A DNA stretch of 64,000 nt from Deltaproteobacteria bacterium (lineage in GTDB: Bacteria; Myxococcota; UBA727; VGSZ01), in contig JACOUT010000014.1 in assembly GCA_016177705.1 (NCBI GenBank), positions 248,001 to 312,000 of the forward strand, in the 5' to 3' direction. Below the pieces are notes generated by a model that was not told the DNA's origin, did no database searches, and saw nothing but the letters and a program-made list of their open reading frames with translations. The number at the start of each line of letters is the position of its first letter. Positions within the stretch are counted from its first letter, which is position 1. A program made the position numbers and the translations under genes. This document shows, in pieces, positions 8,259 through 15,869 of this stretch.

Positions 8259-9902
8259 TCACCCCTTCCGCGAGGCGCGACGCCGCCATGCGCGCGCCGT
8301 GACGAGCAGCACGAGCGGCAGCGCGGCCCACGGCGCGCCCGTCGGTGGCGAGGCGCACGCGCAGCCGCCGCGCACGTGCAGGTCGTCCGAGGGCTCCGCG
8401 ATGCCGGGCGGCTCGGACCCGTCGTGGGCGCCGTCGTCGTGCTCACCGTCGCCGCCGTCGTCACCGTCGTCACCATCGTCACCGCCGTCACCGTCGCCCC
8501 CGCCCTCGACCAGCTCGATCGACTGCATCGGCGAGCTGGCGCTGTTGCCTGCGGTGTCGGTCGCGCTCACGTGGAAGGCGCGCGCGCCCGTGCTGACCGC
8601 GAGCGACCACGTGTAGCGTGAGCCGGCAACGGCGCAGGTGACGTACTCGGCCTCGAAGGGGCACGGGTAGGTCTCGTCGCTCTTCTCCCAGTAGAGCCCG
8701 ACCTCGGCAACGGCGACGTCGTCCGTGACGTCGGCGACGATGTCGATGGTCTGGTTCGCGCCCAAGACGGCGCCGGGAGCAGGGCTGTCGATGGTCACCA
8801 CCGGCGCTTGCACGTCGCTGCTGCCGCCCACCACCAGCGTGATGGTGCGATCGGAGGTGGTCACCGTGTGCTGGCCGAGGTCAGTGGCGCGCACGCGGAA
8901 GGTGCGCGCGCCCTCGCCGACGTTGATGGTCCAGGTGGCGGTGCTGCCACTCTGCGTGCACGAGTAGTGCTCGCCGCTGCCGGGGCAGGCCATCTCGCCG
9001 TCGTTGTAGTCCCACTCGAGAACGACGCTGCGCAGGCCGACGCCGTCGCTCGCGTTGGCCACGATCTGGATCTCGGTGTTGGCTGCCAACACCGCGCCCG
9101 CCACCGGAGCGACCAGGCTCACGGTCGGCGGGTCGGGATCGTCGACGGGCGGTCCGCTGGGGCCGAACAGGTCGAGCATCTCTTGCACGCTGTTCTGCGT
9201 GGCGCCCGTGCAGTCGCACTGGCGCGGCGAGTACTCGCCGCACTGCGCGTCCGTGTCCTGGAAGGTCTTCTCGCCACAGCCGTACAGGTAGGTCATCGGG
9301 TCTTCGCACAGGTACTCGTGGTCGAGGCCGAAGGCGTGCACCACCTCCTGCGCCGCGGTCTCGCACACGTCGCGCCACCAGTTGCCGCCGCCGTAATAGA
9401 CGTCGGCGAAGGCGTAGACGATGCCGCGCGGGATGACGCCGCACTGATAGGGCGCCACGCCGCCCACACCGCTCGGCATGCCGACGTCGCCGGGGTTGCC
9501 GCCGATGACCGCCTCGACGTAGTCGCCGCTGCCGGGCTCGACGTCGGTGATCTCGACGTTGAAGCGCGAGAACAAGTCGGTGGAGCAGGCCATGAAGCTC
9601 TGCCACTCGGCGTCGGAGCCCGGCCACGGACCCACGTCGCCGCCGCCGCTGCACGCGATGGTCGAGCTGTTGGTGCGCGAATCGTTGTCGCCGCAGGTGT
9701 AGCGCCCGCCGTGGCGGTTCATGAAGATGGGGAAGGGCGCGTCGCCCGCGCCGTACGCGATGCTGCCGTAGACGGGCTGCTGGAGCGGGATCACTGCCGG
9801 CAATGGGCGGCCGACCTGCTGCGCGAGCACGGCGGCGTCCGCCGGCGAGAGCGCTGCGGCGAGCGATTCGATCAGGGATGCGATCACGAGCGACGACGTC
9901 AT
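8259..9902 (-). CDS. Secreted metalloprotease-like protein with Ig-like domains and MYXO-CTERM tail
   Basis: 547 residues from the ATG at 9902 (MTSSLVIASLIESLAAAL, signal-like). The N-terminal half is a metzincin-like domain: AAQEVVHAFGLDHEY has the spacing of HExxHxxGxxH (Glu186, His189, His195) but the first zinc His is Gln185. Many cysteines surround it. Two Ig-like modules follow (PPTVSLVAPVAGAVL and APVVTIDSPAPGAVL, the second ending in SATDTAGN). Next come an Asp/Gly-rich spacer and a MYXO-CTERM sorting signal (GGCAC, hydrophobic LPLVLLVTARAW, then RRR), which marks surface or processed proteins in Myxococcota. Either the protease is altered or the family tolerates Gln. Confidence 0.88.
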   Translation of the reverse strand: MTSSLVIASLIESLAAALSPADAAVLAQQVGRPLPAVIPLQQPVYGSIAYGAGDAPFPIFMNRHGGRYTCGDNDSRTNSSTIACSGGGDVGPWPGSDAEWQSFMACSTDLFSRFNVEITDVEPGSGDYVEAVIGGNPGDVGMPSGVGGVAPYQCGVIPRGIVYAFADVYYGGGNWWRDVCETAAQEVVHAFGLDHEYLCEDPMTYLYGCGEKTFQDTDAQCGEYSPRQCDCTGATQNSVQEMLDLFGPSGPPVDDPDPPTVSLVAPVAGAVLAANTEIQIVANASDGVGLRSVVLEWDYNDGEMACPGSGEHYSCTQSGSTATWTINVGEGARTFRVRATDLGQHTVTTSDRTITLVVGGSSDVQAPVVTIDSPAPGAVLGANQTIDIVADVTDDVAVAEVGLYWEKSDETYPCPFEAEYVTCAVAGSRYTWSLAVSTGARAFHVSATDTAGNSASSPMQSIELVEGGGDGDGGDDGDDGDDGGDGEHDDGAHDGSEPPGIAEPSDDLHVRGGCACASPPTGAPWAALPLVLLVTARAWRRRASRKG

Positions 9903-10009
9903 GCGACCACCCCACACGTTGGAGTCGCATGCACGGTAACGGCGCACGCCGCGCGCGCGCGTTCGGCCGGTCGACGGACGTCGACGTAGGGAGGATGGCT
10001 AGGACGGTC

Positions 10010-11497
10010 CTACATCTTCGGACTGTCGAACATCCACGACTTCAGACGCTGCCAGAAGCCCTGCTCGCCGTCCGGTGGAGGCAGCCCAGTCGGCGGCTCG
10101 ACATCGCGAGTCACCTTGGCATTTGGCGTCCTGCCGAGGTGCCAGTCGGTGGGCCGGTGGCGCGCGCCCTCGGGCACCACCAGCGAGCCGACGTAGTCGC
10201 CGCGCGCGTACACCTTGTCGATCTGCTGCTTGGCGTCGGCGAGGTCGGCGTCCGAGATCACGCCGTTGCTGGTCGCCTTGTAGAACTGCACCGTGACGCG
10301 CACCGGGAAGCGATCGTCGCGCTCGAGCTTGAGCTTGTTGCCCTCGACCACCGGGCCGAGATCCTCGCCGTGGCCGATGACCGCGGTCTCGACGTCGGAG
10401 CGCGCGCTCCTACGCTCGCTCTTGGCCGGCGCCTCGTCGGCGGGCGCCGCGCTGGCGGGCATGGCCATCTCGAGGCCGTCGCCACCCGAGCCGCCGCCGT
10501 AGCCGTGGTACGCGGGCTCCTTGAACTTGAGCGGCACCTGCACGATCAGGAGCATGTCGGCGCCCTCCTCGAGCGCGCCCGCGTCCTGCGCGGTCGCCTG
10601 GCCCGCTTCGATGCGCGCCTTGACGTCGCTCTTGCGCTCCGCCGTGAAGGTCGTCTTCTGCCCCTGGTTGTTGTGGAAGAGCTGCTGGCCCCAGCCCTGG
10701 AAGCTCTGGTCGCCGCCGTTGTTCTCGATCACGGCCACCGACGTGCCCTGGCGTGTGCATAACAGCGTCAGCACCGCGGGGTTTTGCGGCTGCGACTGGT
10801 AGTTGAAGATCACCGGGTTGAACTCGGCCTTGCCGAGCTTGGGGATGGGCACGAACACGTGCTGCGCGCTCACCAGGAAGTGCGTGTCGCGCTTGGCGAG
10901 CAGGTTGGCGTCGCCGAGCGCGCTGTCGGGGTCGGTCAGGTACTCGCGCAGGTGCTCGAGCACCTCGGTGAGCGGCACCGTCACCACCTGCGCGCCGCGC
11001 GTCTGGTTGCCGACCTTGATCCACAGCTTGTCGGCCGGCACGTCGGCGGTCTTGTCGGAGAAGTTGGGGAAGCGGATGACCGGCAGCAGGTGCGTGCGTG
11101 TGCCGCCACCGACGGGCTCGCGCACCTGCAGCGTGACGTCGGAGATGTTGGGGCCGACCGATGAGCCGGCGTTGCGCCCAGTGTCCTCCCACAGCACGTT
11201 GAGCACGTTCAAGCCGAGGCGGCCGGCGCGCGCCTGCAGCTCGCCGTCGTTGGGCATGTTCTCGACGGCGCTGATGGCCTGCCGGAAGGCGGCGAGGGTG
11301 GCCTCGTCCATGCGCTGCTGCGCGCCGAGCGCGTTGCCCTGACCGGCCGCCTGGCCCGGCGGCCCGACCACGCCCCAGCCGCTCGGCTTGTCGGCGTGAG
11401 CAGCGCTGCCGACGCCGATGCCGGCAGCGAGCGCAAGCGCGGCCAGGCGCGCACGGCGGCGAGAGGAGAGACGGCGAGAGGGGCGGATGGTCTTCAT
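10010..11497 (-). CDS. Exported protein of unknown function
   Basis: 495 residues from the ATG at 11497. A very basic N-terminus (MKTIRPSRRLSSRRRARL) precedes a hydrophobic core and an AHA-type signal peptidase site. The mature part is mixed alpha/beta: NVLNVLWEDTGRNAGSS, HLLPVIRFPNFSDKTADVPADKLWI and THFLVSAQHVFVPIPKLGKAEFNPVIFNYQS. It carries a Gly-rich loop (YHGYGGGSGGDG) and ends in an amphipathic helix (GFWQRLKSWMFDSPKM). I recognise no family. It is divergent from the kinase gene at 11654, and the 156 bp between them should hold both promoters. Confidence 0.78.
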   Translation of the reverse strand: MKTIRPSRRLSSRRRARLAALALAAGIGVGSAAHADKPSGWGVVGPPGQAAGQGNALGAQQRMDEATLAAFRQAISAVENMPNDGELQARAGRLGLNVLNVLWEDTGRNAGSSVGPNISDVTLQVREPVGGGTRTHLLPVIRFPNFSDKTADVPADKLWIKVGNQTRGAQVVTVPLTEVLEHLREYLTDPDSALGDANLLAKRDTHFLVSAQHVFVPIPKLGKAEFNPVIFNYQSQPQNPAVLTLLCTRQGTSVAVIENNGGDQSFQGWGQQLFHNNQGQKTTFTAERKSDVKARIEAGQATAQDAGALEEGADMLLIVQVPLKFKEPAYHGYGGGSGGDGLEMAMPASAAPADEAPAKSERRSARSDVETAVIGHGEDLGPVVEGNKLKLERDDRFPVRVTVQFYKATSNGVISDADLADAKQQIDKVYARGDYVGSLVVPEGARHRPTDWHLGRTPNAKVTRDVEPPTGLPPPDGEQGFWQRLKSWMFDSPKM

Positions 11498-11653
11498 GGC
11501 GACTCCAAACGGCCGGGGTGCGCGCCCGATCTGCGCGCACGCGTGGGCGGTGACGCGCGCACGCGCACGTTCGTCCGGGCGGTGGGCCCCGCGCAAGCGC
11601 CGCATCCGGACGCGCTCGGCGGCCCGGTCGCGCGCCGGGTGTTCTTGGGTAGG

Positions 11654-12736
11654 ATGCCCGCCATGGCGCCGAAGACCGCGGGAGCCTTCGACCTCGGCGA
11701 ACCGCTCGGCAAGGGCGGTATGGGCGAGGTCTTCCGCGGCAGGCATCAACTGCTGCAGCGCGACGTGGCGCTCAAGCGCCTGGTGATCGGCGGCGAGGTG
11801 CCGGCCGACCAGCACGACGCCTGGCGCGAGCGCTTTCTGCGCGAGGGCCGCGCGCTCGCCAAGCTGCAGCACGAGAACGTCGTGGTGGTGCACGACCTGT
11901 TCGAGCACCGCAAAGAGCTGTGGCTGGCGCTCGAGCTGGTCGACGGCTTCTCGCTCGCCGATCTGACCAAGGGTGGAGCCCTGCCGATCGACGTCGCGTG
12001 CATCATCGCGCTCGGCGTCACCGGCGCGCTCGAGGCCGCGCACCGCGCCGGCATCGTGCACCGCGACGTCAAACCGCAGAACATCATGATCACGAAGTGC
12101 GGCGTGGTGAAGCTGATGGACTTCGGCATCGCCCGTGACGACGCGCTCGACACCTTGACCCAGACCGGCAGCGTGGTCGGCACGCCGAGCTACATGGCGC
12201 CCGAGATCGTCAAGGGCCGCCCCGCCGACGAGCGCAGCGACCTCTACAGCGTCGGCGCCGTGCTCTACGAGCTGCTCTCCGGTCGACGCTTGATGGCGCA
12301 CGCCACACCCGAGCGCGTGTTCGCGCTCGTCGCCTCCAACAAGTTCCCGCGCTTGGGCAAGGTGGCGCCCGGCATCCCCTGGCGCCTGGTGCTGCTGACT
12401 GAGCGCTGTCTCAAGGGCGAGGCCAAACGCCGGCCGCAGAGCGCCTCCGAGCTGCGCGCGCTCATCGAGACCTTCCTCGTCGACCACGGCGCGCCCGACG
12501 ACCACGTCGGGCGCCTGGTCGGCTGGCTGGTCGCCGCCGGCAAGCTGTCGGAGGCCGAGGGCCTGACGGTGGTGCAGGACACGTCGCTGTTCATCGCGGC
12601 CCTGCCGATGAGGCGGCGCGCCCCGCCCTGGCGCACGGCGGCGCTGGCCTCGATGCTGGTGGCGGCGCTCGCCCTCGCGGCGCTCGCGGGCACCACGGAC
12701 CTGATCGATCGGCTGTTGCAGGTCGTGGCAGGGTAG
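11654..12736 (+). CDS. Ser/Thr protein kinase with C-terminal membrane anchor
   Basis: 360 residues from the ATG at 11654, preceded by GGGTAGG; a second in-frame ATG follows at 11663. The kinase motifs are complete: LGKGGMGEVFRG (18-29), Lys41 in VALKRL, HRDVKPQN (136-143), DFGIA (156-160) and GTPSYMAPE (176-184). The domain runs to about residue 290. A short Ala-rich helical segment follows, then one C-terminal membrane helix (TAALASMLVAALALAALAG) with almost nothing beyond it. It is therefore a membrane-tethered cytoplasmic kinase with no extracytoplasmic sensor, unlike the one at 339-2099. It is divergent from the exported-protein gene at 10010-11497. Confidence 0.93.
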   Translation: MPAMAPKTAGAFDLGEPLGKGGMGEVFRGRHQLLQRDVALKRLVIGGEVPADQHDAWRERFLREGRALAKLQHENVVVVHDLFEHRKELWLALELVDGFSLADLTKGGALPIDVACIIALGVTGALEAAHRAGIVHRDVKPQNIMITKCGVVKLMDFGIARDDALDTLTQTGSVVGTPSYMAPEIVKGRPADERSDLYSVGAVLYELLSGRRLMAHATPERVFALVASNKFPRLGKVAPGIPWRLVLLTERCLKGEAKRRPQSASELRALIETFLVDHGAPDDHVGRLVGWLVAAGKLSEAEGLTVVQDTSLFIAALPMRRRAPPWRTAALASMLVAALALAALAGTTDLIDRLLQVVAG

Positions 12737-12800
12737 CAGGCAGACCGGTGGCCGCCGATACGCTCGGCATTGCCGGCGCGTTGCACGTGCGGAGGTTGCG

Positions 12801-13760
12801 ATGACGACTTCGATCGTTCGCCCGCCGCTGTTCGATCGCCTCGCGCCGGCGCGCCGCGTGCTGATCGCCGGCGCGGGCGGCGGCTTCGACGTCTTCGCCG
12901 GCCTGCCGCTCTACTTCGCGCTGCGCGCGCAGGGCAAGGACGCCTACCTCGCCAACCTCACGTTCAGCTACCTCGGCGGCACAGCCTGTGACTGGCTCGC
13001 GCCCGGGCTCGCGCGCGTCGACGCGCGCACCGACGGCGAGCCGCAGTACTTCCCCGAGAAGTACCTGTGCGCCTGGCTCGAGACACGAGGCGTCTCGACC
13101 AGCGTCTTCTGCTTCGAGAAGCGCGGCGTCGCGCCGCTGCGCGACGCGTATGCGCTGCTGGTCGCGCGCCTCGACCTCGACGCCATCGTGCTCATCGACG
13201 GCGGCACCGACATCTTGATGCGCGGCGACGAGGCTGGCCTCGGCACCCCCGCCGAGGACATGGTCAGCCTGGCAGCGGTCGCCGGCCTCTCGTCGGTGCC
13301 GATTCGGATCGTGAGCTGCCTCGGCTTTGGCATCGACGCGTTCCACGGCATCTGTCACGCGCACTTCCTCGAGGACGTGGCCGCCCTCGACGCCGAGGGC
13401 GCCTACCTCGGCGCTTTCTCGCTGCTCGGCTCGATGCCCGAGGGCGCGGCCTTCAGGGACGCCGTGCTCTGGGTGCACGATCGCATGCCCGATCGGCAAA
13501 GCATCGTGAACGGCAGCATCGTGTCGGCGCTCGAGGGACGCTTCGGGGACTACCACCGCACCGAACGCACGCGCTCGAGCACGCTGTTCATCAACCCGCT
13601 GATGTGCCTGTACTGGAGCTTCGAGCTGGCGGCGGTGGCGCGGCGCTCGCTCTACTTGCCGTTGCTCGAGGGCACCGAGACCATCTTCGACGTCGGCGTG
13701 CGCATCGAGGCGTTCCGCAACGCCGTCGAGTCCCGGCCGCGTGCCATCATCCCCGTGTGA
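12801..13760 (+). CDS. DUF1152 family protein
   Basis: 319 residues. The start ATG follows GGAGGTTGCG, a good ribosome-binding site. The N-terminal AGAGGGFDVFAGLPLYFAL is a nucleotide-binding-like Gly-rich motif typical of DUF1152, and IVLIDGGTDILMRGDEAGLGTP is its second conserved block. A cysteine/histidine set (CLGFGIDAFHGICHAHF) sits mid-protein. Members occur in bacteria and archaea, and their biochemical role is unknown. A small gene with its own GGAGG follows after 29 bp and is probably co-transcribed. Cytoplasmic: no signal or membrane helix was seen. Confidence 0.88.
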   Translation: MTTSIVRPPLFDRLAPARRVLIAGAGGGFDVFAGLPLYFALRAQGKDAYLANLTFSYLGGTACDWLAPGLARVDARTDGEPQYFPEKYLCAWLETRGVSTSVFCFEKRGVAPLRDAYALLVARLDLDAIVLIDGGTDILMRGDEAGLGTPAEDMVSLAAVAGLSSVPIRIVSCLGFGIDAFHGICHAHFLEDVAALDAEGAYLGAFSLLGSMPEGAAFRDAVLWVHDRMPDRQSIVNGSIVSALEGRFGDYHRTERTRSSTLFINPLMCLYWSFELAAVARRSLYLPLLEGTETIFDVGVRIEAFRNAVESRPRAIIPV

Positions 13761-13789
13761 GCAGCCTGCGATCGGAACCGGAGGACCAC

Positions 13790-14179
13790 ATGCCCGAGAA
13801 GCGCCTGGAAGCAGTCGTTGACGGGCGCCGCATCGTCGCCATCAACACTTGGTTCTCGGGCGAGCGGCTCGAGATCGACGGCGCGGTGATCGCCAAAGCG
13901 AACCACGGCTTCAACGTGCAGGAGGACGAGCCGCTGCTCTCCGCGGTGGTGACCGGGGACTCGGGGCTGCCGCTGCACGTCGAGGTGTTCATCGCGGCCG
14001 TGCTGACGGTGCGCATGATGATCGTCGTCAACGGCCGCTATGTGGCCGGCGATCGCATGAACGACAAGGAGGCGGCGGCTGGGCGGCGGGCCGAGGAGCG
14101 GCTGCGCGCAGCGTCATCCGGCGGCGGCGGCGGCACGTCGGTGGCGGTGCCGGCGGCGGTCGATCGTCGCCGCTCGTAG
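13790..14179 (+). CDS. Small hypothetical protein with Gly-rich C-terminus
   Basis: 129 residues from the ATG at 13790, which has GGAGG eight bases upstream. The first 90 residues form a compact beta-rich domain (KRLEAVVDGRRIVAINTWFS, ERLEIDGAVIAKANHGFNVQ, VEVFIAAVLTVRMMIVVNGR). The rest is a helical Glu/Ala stretch and a Gly/Ser/Val tail. There is no signal sequence, and the domain is not one I can name. Placement 29 bp behind the DUF1152 gene suggests a shared transcript. Confidence 0.7.
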   Translation: MPEKRLEAVVDGRRIVAINTWFSGERLEIDGAVIAKANHGFNVQEDEPLLSAVVTGDSGLPLHVEVFIAAVLTVRMMIVVNGRYVAGDRMNDKEAAAGRRAEERLRAASSGGGGGTSVAVPAAVDRRRS

Positions 14180-14368
14180 CGCACCGCACCAGTCTCCGGA
14201 CCGCGTCGGTGTCGGTCGCCGGCGACGCTCGACGCCGTCGTCCACCCGCGGACACACGCTCGACAGCGGCGCGCAGCCTCGACCGGTGTGGCGTTGGTGC
14301 GGCGCCGTGATCGTGATCATCGGAAACGAGCGGCCGCGGCTGGCGCGCGGGCTGCACTTCAGGTCGCC

Positions 14369-14980
14369 ATGACCACCAGCGCGCTCCTCCTCGCTGCCAC
14401 CCTCGCCCACACGCTGGTCACGCCGGGGGCCGGCAGCTCGTCGACCGTCACGGCACCGGCTACCGCCGACGAGGACGCGGAAGCCGACGCGGCATCGCTC
14501 GCGTTCGCCATCGCCGGCCCAGCCATCGGTGGGGCGGTCGGTGCCGTGGGCGGCTTTGGCGTTGCGGCGGTGGTCGCGCTCGTCGCCTTCAGCGTGCCGG
14601 TCGTGAGCGTCGGCGCGTTGCTCGTTATCCCCGCGGCGGCCGCCGGTCTTGGCGCGGGGGTCGGTGCGCTGCTGGTCGGTGAGCTGTTCGGCGCGCTGCT
14701 CGCCGCGCCCGGCGCCGCCATCGGCGGTGCGCTCGCCGGACCGGTGGCTCTTGTGTCCATCTACGTCGGGGTGATCGGGGGTTTCATGGTGGGCGGCGCC
14801 GTTGACCTCGTGGCCAACGGGTCCAGCGGTGGCTTCGTCAACAACGGCATGGTGGTCGGTGCGCTCGTCGGCGGCGTGGCCGGTGTCGGCGTCGGGCTCG
14901 CGAGCGTCGTCGTGCTTCCCGCGGCGGGCGGCGCCGCCGGCGGCGCGGTCGGCCGGCTCCTGGGCGCCGCGATGGAGTAG
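14369..14980 (+). CDS. Glycine/alanine-rich membrane protein
   Basis: 203 residues from the ATG at 14369. The N-terminus is signal-like (MTTSALLLAATLAHTLV), followed by a short acidic Ala-rich loop. From about residue 45 the protein is almost wholly small hydrophobic residues with GxxxG and GxxxA spacing (AIGGAVGAVGGFGVAAVVALVAF; GVIGGFMVGGAVDLVANG), that is, glycine-zipper helices. Such proteins pack into membranes or form pores or oligomers, but no specific family was recognised. It has its own transcript by position (188 bp upstream gap) and converges on the VapBC pair. Confidence 0.7.
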   Translation: MTTSALLLAATLAHTLVTPGAGSSSTVTAPATADEDAEADAASLAFAIAGPAIGGAVGAVGGFGVAAVVALVAFSVPVVSVGALLVIPAAAAGLGAGVGALLVGELFGALLAAPGAAIGGALAGPVALVSIYVGVIGGFMVGGAVDLVANGSSGGFVNNGMVVGALVGGVAGVGVGLASVVVLPAAGGAAGGAVGRLLGAAME

Positions 14981-15007
14981 CGCCTCCTCGCGGCAGCGCG
15001 GTGGCGC

Positions 15008-15463
15008 TCAGCGGGCCGGGTTTCGCCGCACGACGCCGTCGAGCGGGTCCATCCACGTGAGCCGCGGGAAGCGCCCGAAACCTCCGTCGAGCGTCGCCAA
15101 GATCGCGCCCTGCTCGATCGCGAGCGCCGCCAGCGCCGCGTCGGGGACCATGCGTCCGGTGGCGCCAGTGGCGACACACAGCTCGCGAAAGACGGCGAAG
15201 TAGCGCTCACCCTCGACGACGCGCAGCGCACGTGGCGCCTCGCGCGCCGTGCACACGTACGCCAGCGCCTCCTCTTGCGTCGACGGCGCGGTGAAGATGC
15301 GGGCGCTCGTCACCAGACGAACGACGGCGACCAGCACCGAGTCCGGTAGGCCGACGGGCTCGCGGCCTACCAGTGCCGCCGAGAGCCAGGTGCGCGCCGG
15401 CAGGTGCACGGCGTTGTCGCGGCGGAAGGCCGCCACCAGCACGTTGACGTCGCAGAGGATCAA
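15008..15463 (-). CDS. PIN-domain toxin, VapC-like
   Basis: 151 residues. The PIN fold acids are visible: Asp5 in ILCDVNVLV, Glu44-45 region acids in PSTQEEALAY, Asp in MVPDAALAALAIE and LATLDGGFGRF near the C-terminus (the usual D-x-x-F end). VapC proteins are Mg2+-dependent ribonucleases that cleave tRNA or rRNA and are held inactive by VapB. The start overlaps the antitoxin stop by 4 bp (ATGA at 15460-15463), the classic toxin-antitoxin arrangement. Target RNA cannot be told from sequence. Confidence 0.9.
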   Translation of the reverse strand: MILCDVNVLVAAFRRDNAVHLPARTWLSAALVGREPVGLPDSVLVAVVRLVTSARIFTAPSTQEEALAYVCTAREAPRALRVVEGERYFAVFRELCVATGATGRMVPDAALAALAIEQGAILATLDGGFGRFPRLTWMDPLDGVVRRNPAR

Positions 15464-15705
15464 CCGGCGTCCTCAGCCTCGAGCGCTTCCCACAGGCTCT
15501 CGTTGCGTCGCAAGTCGACGCCGGGGCGCAGGCCACCCTGCGCAGTGGAGACCGGCAGCTCGAGCACGGCGCCCTTGGCCGGCTTGCGCTCGAGCTCGGC
15601 GCGCACGGCGTCCTCGACCAGACGCGCGAGGGAGACACCTCGGGCCGCCGCCGCCTGCTTGGCGCGCTTCAGCACCAGGTCGTCGAGGGAGACGGTGGTA
15701 CGCAT
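15460..15705 (-). CDS. Ribbon-helix-helix antitoxin, VapB-like
   Basis: 81 residues. MRTTVSLDDLVLKRAKQAAAARG is a ribbon-helix-helix DNA-binding motif; the later part (KPAKGAVLELPVSTAQGGLR) would wrap the toxin. Antitoxins of this type repress their own operon through palindromes at the promoter. The start codon itself lies in GCATGC, and a second palindrome sits 23 bases upstream. It heads the two-gene operon. Confidence 0.9.
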   Translation of the reverse strand: MRTTVSLDDLVLKRAKQAAAARGVSLARLVEDAVRAELERKPAKGAVLELPVSTAQGGLRPGVDLRRNESLWEALEAEDAG

Positions 15706-15727
15706 GCATCAATGTGTAGCAGCTAGA

Positions 15728-15739
15728 GCATCATGATGC
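15728..15739. promoter_or_regulatory. Candidate VapB operator palindrome
   Basis: GCATCATGATGC is a perfect 12-bp palindrome in an unusually AT-rich patch just upstream of the antitoxin start. A related GCATGCATC lies over the start codon (15702-15710), so the two sites share the GCAT core. Paired palindromes of this kind are what a ribbon-helix-helix antitoxin binds. Not experimentally supported. Confidence 0.5.
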
Positions 15740-15869
15740 CACCGGTGACCCTGGAGGACCTGGTCGGGACACCCTCAGGATCCGCTGGTTGTGCGTTCGG
15801 ACACCCTTGCCGCAACGCGGCATCGATTCGGCCGAGAACCTACCTGCATTCACCTACACCGGAGCACGT

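Noticed and set aside
11396..11653. Upstream extension of the second kinase.
   Set aside because: It overlaps the exported-protein start region, has no kinase homology and a better start with GGGTAGG is at 11654.
10010..12505. An 831-codon frame for the exported protein.
   Set aside because: Upstream of 11497 it lies antisense to a kinase gene and is not protein-like; the signal peptide sits at 11497.
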